56,025 nucleotides of DNA, taken from Clostridia bacterium (GTDB taxonomy: Bacteria; Bacillota; Clostridia; Oscillospirales; CAG-272). This document shows, in pieces, positions 1 to 7,338 of this stretch (within the stretch, counting starts at the first letter, position 1; every line of letters starts with the position of its first letter). Below the pieces are notes generated by a model, which was given only the letters and a program-made list of their open reading frames with translations, searched no databases and was not told the origin of the DNA. The stretch spans positions 1 to 56,025 of the forward strand of contig JAGALA010000003.1 of NCBI GenBank assembly GCA_017625935.1. The letters are read 5' to 3'. The position numbers and the translations under genes were made by a program.

Positions 1-2
1 AT

Positions 3-251
3 ATGAAGAACTCGGTGGACACGATAAGCCCCCGTCTGCAATATCTTCTCACGGAGAACAAGGAAACCTTGTCACAGGATGGGAAGAAGCGCGAAGAATT
101 TTTGAAGAAACTCAACGCAGAGGCGGACGAGAAAATATCGACGATGACGAAGCTGATCTCGGATATGAAGTGGTGGATCATCGGGACTCTGTTCTCGTCG
201 GTACTTCTCTCAGCACTCGTATCCGCGATCATCTGTCTGCTGAACACCTAA
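3..251 (+). CDS. Small coiled-coil protein with C-terminal membrane helix
   Basis: An 82-residue protein, possibly longer if it starts before the window edge. Residues 1-55 are charged and helical (Lys/Glu rich, coiled-coil-like); residues about 57-80 form one hydrophobic helix (WWIIGTLFSSVLLSALVSAII), so it would be a C-terminally anchored membrane protein. It ends 26 bp before the Sel1-repeat gene in the same direction and probably belongs to the same mobile-element operon. I do not recognise the family. Small proteins of this shape occur beside relaxase genes in conjugative elements, but no such motif is visible here. Confidence 0.55.
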   Translation: MKNSVDTISPRLQYLLTENKETLSQDGKKREEFLKKLNAEADEKISTMTKLISDMKWWIIGTLFSSVLLSALVSAIICLLNT

Positions 252-277
252 ATGCTTTCTTTGAGGGTGACGAAAAT

Positions 278-1093
278 ATGCGTGATGACCTCCCGTTTGA
301 TGACGAGGACGATGAGCTGATCAAGAGCTTTCGTGACCTTCAGTATCAAGCGAGGAACGGAAACGTCTATGCGATGTACCGCTTATCTCGGATTTATTTT
401 GACGAGAACAGCAAGTATTATCACGAAGCGTGGGGAGATCATTTTCTTGAACGCTCGGCAGAGGGCGGTTATCACGTGGCGCAGTATCGCATCGGAAAGA
501 TGCTCTATTACGGCATTCGCTACGACCAAGACATCGAGAGCGCGGCAGAGTGGCTCAAGCGTTCTGCCGTGGGCGGCAATCTTTACGGAACGACCTTGCT
601 CGGTAAGATATACGTTGAGGACAGCTTTTTCGGAACGAAGCGCAACGACGGCTTCCGTATGCTATTCCAAGCCGAGCAAGACGGCAACGAGTTTGCCGCC
701 TATACCCTTGGCAAATATTATATGGAGGGCAAGGTCGTAAAGAAGGATATTGCCAAAGCCATAGAACATTTGGAGAAGGCTTCGGCGTGTGGCAATATGT
801 TTGCCGATTATCGACTCGCGCAGATCTATCTTTTTGAAGCGGATATATTCGATATGGAGAAAGCAATCGAGTATCTGAATAGGTCGGCACAGGCAGGCAA
901 CGAGTCGGCAGCCGTTGCTTTGACGAGAATGGCGCAGAACACCTTCCTCACCATCACAACGGACATCCTCACCATTGTCGGTAACCTTTCCAATATCGAA
1001 AGCTACCGTCAGCCGCAGGATTGTACCACCATTCCACAACACAGACCACGAAAGGAGCGCAAGAAAGATCGTGAGTGGGAACACACATTATAA
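278..1093 (+). CDS. Sel1-like repeat protein of a mobile element
   Basis: About 271 residues. It contains at least four Sel1/TPR-like units of about 36 residues with the pattern A.Y.LG..Y..G....D...A..WL..SA..GN (for example AEWLKRSAVGGNLYG and AIEHLEKASACGN). Such repeats form alpha-solenoid protein-interaction surfaces. The frame is open from 170, but ATG 278 is preferred because GAGGGTG lies 9 bases upstream and this start avoids overlap with the preceding gene. The basic tail (RPRKERKKDRE) recalls the end of MobL/MobP3-type relaxase-associated Sel1 proteins of Clostridia. That link is inference; the relaxase itself would lie upstream of the window. It is followed by a small gene and a serine recombinase, consistent with the end of an integrative element. 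Confidence 0.7.
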   Translation: MRDDLPFDDEDDELIKSFRDLQYQARNGNVYAMYRLSRIYFDENSKYYHEAWGDHFLERSAEGGYHVAQYRIGKMLYYGIRYDQDIESAAEWLKRSAVGGNLYGTTLLGKIYVEDSFFGTKRNDGFRMLFQAEQDGNEFAAYTLGKYYMEGKVVKKDIAKAIEHLEKASACGNMFADYRLAQIYLFEADIFDMEKAIEYLNRSAQAGNESAAVALTRMAQNTFLTITTDILTIVGNLSNIESYRQPQDCTTIPQHRPRKERKKDREWEHTL

Positions 1094-1170
1094 GAACAGC
1101 GGGCGTATCAATGCGATGCGCCCATTTCCATTATCGGTATATTTTTCTTCTGAAGGGAGGAAAATAATCT

Positions 1171-1200
1171 ATGAAAATTAAGAAAGAACGAGGTAATTGA
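1171..1200 (+). other. Possible 9-codon leader peptide MKIKKERGN
   Basis: A strong Shine-Dalgarno sequence (GGGAGG, 1155-1160) precedes ATG 1171. The frame ends after nine codons, with its stop TGA at 1198-1200 directly abutting the ATG of the next gene at 1201. This looks like a translational-coupling leader: the leader's own codons (GAACGAGG) supply the ribosome site of the downstream gene. There is no evidence that the peptide itself has a function. Confidence 0.4.
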
Positions 1201-1380
1201 ATGGGGAAAGTTTTAACCAATGAAGAACGCGAAAAACGTATGGCTGAGGATATATGGTTGAATTATTTCAATCAGTATCTTTATGAACACGGTACGATTA
1301 CCGAAAAAGAATATAATCGTATGACCGAAAAAATAGCCGCAAGAACAGCAAAACGATCTCCCGAAAGGGATGCAAGGTGA
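1201..1380 (+). CDS. Small 59-aa element protein (SHOCT-like helix)
   Basis: Reads MGKVLTNEEREKRMAEDIWL... and ends ...AKRSPERDAR. It is charged, with no membrane segment. The middle (YEHGTITEKEYNRMTEKI) has the short 'G.ITE.EY....KI' helix pattern seen in SHOCT-like C-terminal helices and in small proteins that sit just before recombinase genes of clostridial integrative elements. Too short to classify firmly. It lies directly after the 9-codon leader and is followed by inverted repeats and a terminator, so it closes the upstream operon. Role unknown; a recombination accessory or regulatory protein would fit the position, but this is inference. Confidence 0.6.
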   Translation: MGKVLTNEEREKRMAEDIWLNYFNQYLYEHGTITEKEYNRMTEKIAARTAKRSPERDAR

Positions 1381-1417
1381 GCGCACTCACCTCGGAAGTT
1401 ACCGCAAGGTGCTTCCG
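1378..1417 (+). repeat. Paired inverted repeats after the small element gene
   Basis: AGGTGAG-CGCA-CTCACCT (1374-1391) is a perfect 7-bp inverted repeat with a 4-base loop. It is followed by CGGAAG...CTTCCG (1393-1417). They sit between the small gene and the terminator and could be RNA hairpins or protein-binding sites. They overlap the last codons of the 59-aa gene. Confidence 0.45.
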
Positions 1418-1430
1418 ATACATAGCGCAC

Positions 1431-1465
1431 ACCGAAAAAATCTTTTGGCGAATTTCGGTTTTTCT
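1431..1465 (+). terminator. Intrinsic terminator before the recombinase
   Basis: ACCGAAA (1431-1437) pairs with TTTCGGT (1453-1459), followed by TTTTTC. It separates the Sel1/small-gene operon from the recombinase promoter that starts two bases later. Confidence 0.6.
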
Positions 1466-1466
1466 A

Positions 1467-1495
1467 TTGCATTATTTTGTCGATTGTGATATAAT
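1467..1495 (+). promoter_or_regulatory. Sigma-A-type promoter of the serine recombinase
   Basis: TTGCAT (1467-1472), 17-bp spacer, TATAAT (1490-1495). The recombinase ATG is at 1543 with AAGGAAA as ribosome site. Confidence 0.7.
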
Positions 1496-1542
1496 GATGT
1501 CAACAGATGATGATATAACGAACTTGAAGAAAGGAAACAACA

Positions 1543-3237
1543 ATGGATATATTAAACATTAGAGCATTGATGAAAACAAAATCAATATACAGTATCCCTC
1601 TGCGAGTAACCTATTACGCGCGTGTTTCATCCGAAACCGATGAACAGCTCAACTCGCTTGATAACCAAATAGCATATTACGAAGATTTAATTAAGAAGAA
1701 CGCTGCATGGACTTTCGTTCCCGGCTACGTTGATGAAGGTCTTTCGGGTATCTCCACAAAGAATAGAAAGCATTTCAACGAGATGATTTCAGATGCCAAG
1801 GACGGAATCTTCGACCTCATTATTACGAAGGAAATCTCCCGATTTGCACGTAACACTCTTGACTCTCTGAAACACACAAGAGAGCTTCTTGGATACGGAG
1901 TCGGCGTGTTCTTCCAAAACGACAACATCAACACGCTTGACGAGGATGCGGAGCTTCGACTCACCATTATGTCATCTATCGCACAGGACGAGCTTCGCAA
2001 ACTGTCCTCGCGTGTTAAATTCGGACACCAGCAGGCAATCAAATCCAACGTAGTGCTTGGCAATAGCCGTATCTTCGGATACAAGAAAGATGATAAACGA
2101 CTCGTCATTGACGAGAGCCAAGCACCGATGGTACGCGATCTGTTCCGCCTATACGCTACGGGCGAATACAGTATGAAACAGCTTGAAAAGATTTTCTACG
2201 ATCAGGGCTACCGTAATTATAACGGTAACAAGATAGCCCACACCACAATGTCGGGTATCATATCCAATCCTAAATATAAGGGATATTACGTTGGCAACAA
2301 GGTGCGTATCGTGGATATGTTCACCAAGAAGCAGAAATTCTTACCACCCGAAGAATGGGTAATGTTCAAGGACGAAACGGGCGAGATCGTTCCTGCCATC
2401 GTATCCGAGGAAATATGGGATGCAGCAAATGAGGTATTACGCCGCCGAAGCGAGGACGTAAAGAACCGTCAAGGTATCTGTAATCACGCAAACTTGCTTA
2501 CGGGCAAGCTATATTGCACTCATTGCGGCGCGGCATATTACCGCCGAGAGTCCAAAGATAAGGAAGGTAACATAAATTCCAAATGGGTATGCTCCAACAA
2601 GATTAACAACGGTGCTGAAGCCTGCCCATCCTTCCCGATATACGAAAGTGAAATCAAGCCGATCTTGTATGAAGTGTTCAGCGAAACCAAGGCAGATGCG
2701 GAAGCATTACTTGAAACTTATCATACGATGTTCAAGGAGATGGAAACCGACGATGAGACGGCAAGACAAATGGAAGAACAAAAGCGCATCATTGAACTTT
2801 CCGACCAAAAGAAAAACAAGCTCTTGGAGCTTGTCACAATGGGAGCAATTACGATTGCTAACTTCAAGTCTATGACCGCTGCCTGTGACCGAGAGGTAGA
2901 AAACGCTCGCGCAACACTCAAGGAGCTTGAGGAAGAACTGCTTTCAAAGGAAGAATTTAAGAAGCATATCACAGAGGTCAGAACCACTCTTGAAGCCGCT
3001 ATAAAGGATGCCAATTCGGGTATTATCTCAAATGTATTCGTCACCAAATATATTGATAAAATCTGCGTCACATTAACAGATGATGATACGGCGAACTTGG
3101 AAATCAAGATATTTACGGGCAAAACAACGCAAAAATGGCTCAAAAAGTTGGCTACACGCTATAAGAGTCGTACGGGTGTCACGTCTAAGAAGATGGTAGA
3201 ATCTTACGAAAATTCCATCAAGAATCAAAACAAATAA
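1543..3237 (+). CDS. Large serine recombinase (integrase) of an integrative element
   Basis: 564 residues. The N-terminal resolvase domain (about 20-160) has the YARVSS motif with catalytic Ser29, and the helix SRFARNT supplies Arg100 and Arg103. The recombinase DNA-binding domain (about 175-300) follows. A zinc ribbon with CxxC...C...C is visible (Cys325, Cys328, Cys350, Cys361), then a long Glu/Lys-rich coiled coil (about 385-470) and a C-terminal tail. This is the standard layout of large serine integrases that insert and excise conjugative or mobilizable elements. It is the last gene before chromosomal genes in the opposite direction, so the element end and attachment site should lie between 3238 and 3424. 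It appears intact and has its own promoter. Confidence 0.93.
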   Translation: MDILNIRALMKTKSIYSIPLRVTYYARVSSETDEQLNSLDNQIAYYEDLIKKNAAWTFVPGYVDEGLSGISTKNRKHFNEMISDAKDGIFDLIITKEISRFARNTLDSLKHTRELLGYGVGVFFQNDNINTLDEDAELRLTIMSSIAQDELRKLSSRVKFGHQQAIKSNVVLGNSRIFGYKKDDKRLVIDESQAPMVRDLFRLYATGEYSMKQLEKIFYDQGYRNYNGNKIAHTTMSGIISNPKYKGYYVGNKVRIVDMFTKKQKFLPPEEWVMFKDETGEIVPAIVSEEIWDAANEVLRRRSEDVKNRQGICNHANLLTGKLYCTHCGAAYYRRESKDKEGNINSKWVCSNKINNGAEACPSFPIYESEIKPILYEVFSETKADAEALLETYHTMFKEMETDDETARQMEEQKRIIELSDQKKNKLLELVTMGAITIANFKSMTAACDREVENARATLKELEEELLSKEEFKKHITEVRTTLEAAIKDANSGIISNVFVTKYIDKICVTLTDDDTANLEIKIFTGKTTQKWLKKLATRYKSRTGVTSKKMVESYENSIKNQNK

Positions 3238-3424
3238 GTTTTGATTGATTTGGCGCTTTGCGTTTTGCGCTAAGTGCCAAAGCGAGCGCGGGGCGAGTGC
3301 CTCGGCTGAAAAATCCCTTGTGGCACCGAAAGGCGCGAGGGGGATGCCCCTCGCTATGATGCGGCAGCCGCAAAAGGGACTTCAAAGGAGAGTTAAAGCT
3401 TGAGCTTTGACATTCTCTAAAACG
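3238..3424. other. Probable right end of the integrative element
   Basis: No gene. The stretch is GC-richer than its surroundings and full of short inverted repeats, such as TTGGCGC...GTGCCAA (about 3249-3283) and GTTAAAGC-TTGA-GCTTTGAC (one mismatch, about 3394-3413) flanked by AGAG/CTCT. Large serine integrases act on sites next to their own gene, so one attachment site probably lies here. The exact core cannot be set without the empty site or the other element end. Confidence 0.4.
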
Positions 3425-3461
3425 AGAAAAGCATTTCCGCGAAAACGGAAATGCTTTTCTT
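3425..3461 (-). terminator. Bidirectional terminator of the propeller lipoprotein gene
   Basis: Perfect 15-bp stem (3425-3439 with 3446-3460) with a 6-base loop and an A/T run on both sides. It ends the minus-strand lipoprotein gene. The inner AAAAGCATTTCCG stem is identical to the hairpin at 7300-7332. Confidence 0.8.
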
Positions 3462-3466
3462 ATTTA

Positions 3467-6142
3467 TTAATTGAGAACCGTTACCTTCATGGTTGTCATA
3501 TCCAAAACGCAGAGCCTTGCTGTGCTTTGCGAGGTTGGAACGGTGTCTTTAATCTGCCACACGTCAAGGAAATAAACCTTATCGCCTACCGCTATTGACT
3601 CGCACATATAATAGCCCTCGATTTTATCGACTAAAACCGCTTTATATGAATCTCCGTCGCTTACTATTTTGTAAAGTCCCTTGTTTAACGAGCCTGCTGT
3701 TACGTTGCGGTAGAAATACATTTCGTTTTTGTAAACAAACATACCGCGCAAATCGTCGGAGCCGCCTGATACGCCTATATTTCCAATCTTATTTACATCA
3801 TCCGCAACAATATCATAAACTGTAATATTGTTCATTAAGCCGTCGCAGTTCATCATGAGGATTTTGCCATCGTGAATGATATATTCAAGCGGCTTAAGGT
3901 TTTTATTTACCCTTACGGTTTCGCCACTTTCAAGGTCATAGCTATAAAGAAAGCTATCGGCGACGAAATATAATTTTCCGCCGTATACGGCTGTAAGTCC
4001 GTCATCCACGCCCACTCCGTTTTCTACAACATCCTTGCCGAAAAGCTCTGTGTCAACAAGTGTTTCCAAATCCATAACATTTAGCGTGTTTTTGCCGCTG
4101 AAATTGGTATAATAGAGCTTTCCGTCATAGAATGAGAAATTTTTACACTTATCCGTGGAAATGCGCTCCATTTCACCTGTTATCACGTTCATTCGGTATA
4201 AGTCAAAGTTAACAAGGAAGCGCGCTGTCGAATAGTAAAGAACGTCACCGTTTATCGCTAAATCAACAACCGAAAGATTTGTCAAGCGTACATCAAGCCC
4301 CGTTGTAGTGTTATACTTATAGAGCTTACCGCCGTCATTCATATTGATATAATAGATTTCGCCGTTGTGAATAACGGATTTTTCATTATACGTAAGTATC
4401 GGCATTTTCACATTGGGTGGCTCAAAGCCGTCCATTAAGTCGGTTTCTTTTTCAGCCGAAACGTCAAACGAATATAAATGCTTGCTGCTCGCGCGGTAAT
4501 AATAAAGCTCTTCTCCGTTTGAGGTCAAGCCGAAAATTTTGTCGCTTGCGCCGTCAACAACCTTTGTCGCACCGACAAGGTTTGTGAAAATATCGCCGAC
4601 CCAGCCGCTACCGTCCTTCCTTGCGCGATAAATACCGTCACCTAAGAAGGTGGACGTTACCATATCCGTGTTTACAAAATAAATATAATCGCCGATGACT
4701 GTAAGGTTTTTACCCTTGGACATAGTGATTTTTGTTACCAATTCGCTCTCATCGCCCTGAAGCTCGCAAAGACCGCCGTCAATCCTTATGCTGTAAATTG
4801 CCGCTCCCATTGTGAGATTAGAAAGAGTTATATCGCGAACGAAATATATATAGCCGTCATTTGCCACAAGGTCAAAGACCTTATAGTCATAAATTTTGGT
4901 AAGCGTTACTGTATTTTCGTTGACGAACATTGAATAAAGCTTGCCGCCGTCCGAATTGTTTGAAAAATAGATGCCTCCCTCGGTGGCAACCATATCAGCG
5001 CTCTTTACCGATGTCAATTTGGTTGGTGTAATTTCCGCATCCTCGTTTTTAAGATCATTGATTTTTATACGGTAAATACCGTTATTATCGTTTTTATCAA
5101 TCAGCTTGTTTACGTTATAGTATAGATACGTGCCGTCGCTTACAAGCTCATCGGCAGAGCTTACCTCAAACAAGCACTCGGACTTGTTTGTTTTCGGGTT
5201 ATAGCTGAATATACCCGATGAGAAAAGTCCGTTTGAAATATAGTACATTTCGCCGCCGACGGTTATCATAGATATAGGCTTGTCACGTCCTATATAATTG
5301 AGATTTTCACCGTCATATGCATACAAATTTTTGTTGTGCAGTGAATTTTGGAAATACACGCTTCCGTCAGAAAAAAATACGGAAAGCTCCTCTTCAGGTG
5401 AGGAAATAACGAGATATGCTGTTTCTGTATACGTATTGTAGTTTTTGCAGGATACGGTTGCAGTTATTTTGTAGCTACCGACACTTGTTGCGCCGTTTTC
5501 ACCGTTTTCGCCGCCTGCATATACAACGCTTGCACCGTTTGGAACGTTGCCTGTGATTGAAATTTTATGCTCTTGCGTATCATATATAAAAATACCGCCG
5601 TCAAATGAAATACCTGCCATATCGATTTTGTTAATTGTCAACGTGGCATTGAGTGTCAAGGTGTTGTAGCCATCACCCGAAAGAACGGCGCTTGCCTTAT
5701 ATTCACCCGCATCAGTACCCTTGTTGCCGCTGTATGAAACGGTAACGCCGCTTGGAATTGTGCCGTTTACGGTAACAGTCTTCTCTTGCCCGTCATAATC
5801 GAACGATACACTTTCAAAGGTAACGCCCGTTATGTCCTTTAGCTGCGGCTCATCGGGTGTTGGGTTGTCCGGTGTCGGATTGTCCGGTGTTGGGTTATCC
5901 GGCGTCGGGTCATCGGGTGTTGGATTGTCCGGCATCGGGTTGTCCGGCGTCGGGTTGTCCGGTGTCGGGTTATCCGGTGTTGGATCGGGTGTTATTGATG
6001 TGTCTTTATTTGACGTATCCGCGCTTGAGGTGTCGGTGGTTTGTGTGCCTGAGTCGGTTGATACATCGCCGCCACAGGAAGCAAGTGCAAGCGTAAGTGC
6101 CAATACCAAAAGCAAAATCAAAAATATCTTAGTATTTTTCAT
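3467..6142 (-). CDS. Surface lipoprotein: Pro-rich stalk, two MBG/YDG-type domains, beta-propeller
   Basis: 891 residues. Lipoprotein signal peptide with lipobox LALASC, lipid Cys23. A low-complexity Ser/Thr/Asp stalk is followed by about nine near-perfect TPDNP/TPDEP repeats (about residues 53-97). Two consecutive Ig-like YDG/MBG domains come next (each with FxYDGQE or FIYDTQE, then GxYKxxA/GSYKITA and a NTLTLNATLTINK-like strand). The rest (about 255-891) is a chain of 'YYISNG..GKLYxYD' strands, as in DUF5050/Kelch-like beta-propellers. RBS AAGGAG before ATG 6142. It would be displayed on the cell surface and bind a ligand; no catalytic motif is visible. It is followed upstream by the membrane XRE regulator and may form a functional pair with it (inference). 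Confidence 0.8.
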   Translation of the reverse strand: MKNTKIFLILLLVLALTLALASCGGDVSTDSGTQTTDTSSADTSNKDTSITPDPTPDNPTPDNPTPDNPMPDNPTPDDPTPDNPTPDNPTPDNPTPDEPQLKDITGVTFESVSFDYDGQEKTVTVNGTIPSGVTVSYSGNKGTDAGEYKASAVLSGDGYNTLTLNATLTINKIDMAGISFDGGIFIYDTQEHKISITGNVPNGASVVYAGGENGENGATSVGSYKITATVSCKNYNTYTETAYLVISSPEEELSVFFSDGSVYFQNSLHNKNLYAYDGENLNYIGRDKPISMITVGGEMYYISNGLFSSGIFSYNPKTNKSECLFEVSSADELVSDGTYLYYNVNKLIDKNDNNGIYRIKINDLKNEDAEITPTKLTSVKSADMVATEGGIYFSNNSDGGKLYSMFVNENTVTLTKIYDYKVFDLVANDGYIYFVRDITLSNLTMGAAIYSIRIDGGLCELQGDESELVTKITMSKGKNLTVIGDYIYFVNTDMVTSTFLGDGIYRARKDGSGWVGDIFTNLVGATKVVDGASDKIFGLTSNGEELYYYRASSKHLYSFDVSAEKETDLMDGFEPPNVKMPILTYNEKSVIHNGEIYYINMNDGGKLYKYNTTTGLDVRLTNLSVVDLAINGDVLYYSTARFLVNFDLYRMNVITGEMERISTDKCKNFSFYDGKLYYTNFSGKNTLNVMDLETLVDTELFGKDVVENGVGVDDGLTAVYGGKLYFVADSFLYSYDLESGETVRVNKNLKPLEYIIHDGKILMMNCDGLMNNITVYDIVADDVNKIGNIGVSGGSDDLRGMFVYKNEMYFYRNVTAGSLNKGLYKIVSDGDSYKAVLVDKIEGYYMCESIAVGDKVYFLDVWQIKDTVPTSQSTARLCVLDMTTMKVTVLN

Positions 6143-6170
6143 AATTTCTCCTTCATATTAAATTAAAACA

Positions 6171-7136
6171 TCAAAGCTGTTCAAATTCAACGCCGTAATT
6201 ATTTGCTTTACGCATTTTGAGCATAATAAACGGGAATGCAAACGGTGAGCATATCATTCCGATAGTAATTCCGATCAATGCCGAAATAAGTCCAAGGAGC
6301 GCGCCGAGTATCCAAAAAAGAATCTTCATACCTATAAGCCACATTATGCCGTCAAGATCGAATGAAAAAATCAAGCCCGGGAAGCGGAAGGACTTTGTCA
6401 TCCAATCAATGAACAAATCTCTTACAAAGCAATCATAGAACATACAAGCAACGTATGTAAATATTATATAGCCGCCTACAAGTCCGATAAGAAAGAAGCC
6501 CATGCTATCCGCTGCAATTGACAGACACGCCGTTAAGATAAGGAACAGCCCGCCTATAACGCCCGATACTATCATACTGATTTTAAGTCTGCGGCTGTTT
6601 CTTTCTATATTTCTTTCGCGTTTTACTCTTTCCTCGCGCTCTTCATTTTCCTTTTGAACGCGAATAGCGGTATCGCGCTTTTCCTTGCACGATTTACAAA
6701 GAATAACGGGGGATTTTTCACCAATGGTTTCCTTGGTTACTCTGATTCCGCATTTTTTGCAAAATCCGATTATTTCCTGAATTTCTTCCTTTATTCCCTC
6801 TTTAACATCTTCCTTGATGTCTTTGATATTTTCCTTGATATCTTCCTTAATGTCTTCCTTAATATCTTCCTTGATTTCTTCCTTTAATTCTTCCTCGTCT
6901 ATACCTTGGCTTTCCTGTATAACGGGTAAGGAAATCTCATTTTCCTGCTCGATTAGCTCGACAATAGAAATATTATATAGCTTGGAAATTGCGCGAATGG
7001 TTGAAAGGTCCGGCTCTGCCAAATCGTTTTCCCATTTTGAAATTGCCTGTGGGCTGATGTTCAGCTTCTCTCCAAGCTGCTGCTGTGTAAGCCCTGCAAG
7101 CTTGCGATAATTTGCTAATTTTTTACCAAGTGTCAT
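6171..7136 (-). CDS. XRE-family HTH protein with KEDI repeat, zinc-ribbon and membrane tail
   Basis: 321 residues. Residues 1-65 are a Cro/C1-type HTH (LGKKLANYRKLAGLTQQQLGEKLNIS..AISKWE). Residues about 78-120 are a Glu/Lys stretch repeating KEDIKEDI/KENI/KEGI, probably one long helix. A CxxC...CxxC ribbon follows (CKKCGI...CKSCKE, about 127-150), then a charged helix and three or four hydrophobic segments (about 187-310). It reads as a DNA-binding regulator tethered to the membrane. Its promoter is seen at 7170-7198. HTH-plus-membrane fusions are common in Firmicutes, but this combination with a zinc ribbon and repeat helix is less usual. Confidence 0.75.
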   Translation of the reverse strand: MTLGKKLANYRKLAGLTQQQLGEKLNISPQAISKWENDLAEPDLSTIRAISKLYNISIVELIEQENEISLPVIQESQGIDEEELKEEIKEDIKEDIKEDIKENIKDIKEDVKEGIKEEIQEIIGFCKKCGIRVTKETIGEKSPVILCKSCKEKRDTAIRVQKENEEREERVKRERNIERNSRRLKISMIVSGVIGGLFLILTACLSIAADSMGFFLIGLVGGYIIFTYVACMFYDCFVRDLFIDWMTKSFRFPGLIFSFDLDGIMWLIGMKILFWILGALLGLISALIGITIGMICSPFAFPFIMLKMRKANNYGVEFEQL

Positions 7137-7169
7137 TTTTTGCTCCTTAATTGCTTTGTTTCTGTCTTA

Positions 7170-7198
7170 ATTTTGCCACAAAAGGTGTAATTTGTCAA
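7170..7198 (-). promoter_or_regulatory. Promoter of the XRE membrane regulator
   Basis: On the minus strand TTGACA (7198-7193), 17-bp spacer, CAAAAT (7175-7170). The start codon is at 7136. Confidence 0.6.
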
Positions 7199-7299
7199 TC
7201 AACAAAGAGTGGATTTTTACAACTTTTAGTGGAATTTGGCTATATAATATGGGAAATACAGGATTTTTTACGTTTTAAACAAATTACGATATAAATGGA

Positions 7300-7333
7300 A
7301 AAAGCATTTCCGTTTTTGGCGGAAATGCTTTTC
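7300..7333 (-). terminator. Terminator ending the fructan locus
   Basis: AAAAGCATTTCCG (7300-7312), 7-base loop, CGGAAATGCTTTT (7320-7332). The stem is identical to the one at 3427-3458. It lies six bases after the stop of the cytoplasmic GH32. Confidence 0.8.
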
Positions 7334-7338
7334 TTTGT

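Noticed and set aside
1377..1562. 61-codon plus-strand frame over the recombinase promoter
   Set aside because: It overlaps inverted repeats, a terminator and the recombinase promoter; no ribosome site.
5850..6000. Short tandem repeats as a possible CRISPR array
   Set aside because: Units are contiguous without unique spacers and are codon-periodic within a gene. No CRISPR array was seen anywhere in the window.
5832..6161. Open plus-strand frames rich in GLSGVGLSGV over the lipoprotein stalk
   Set aside because: They are the complement of the TPDNP repeats of the minus-strand lipoprotein gene, which has a ribosome site and signal peptide; the plus frames have neither.
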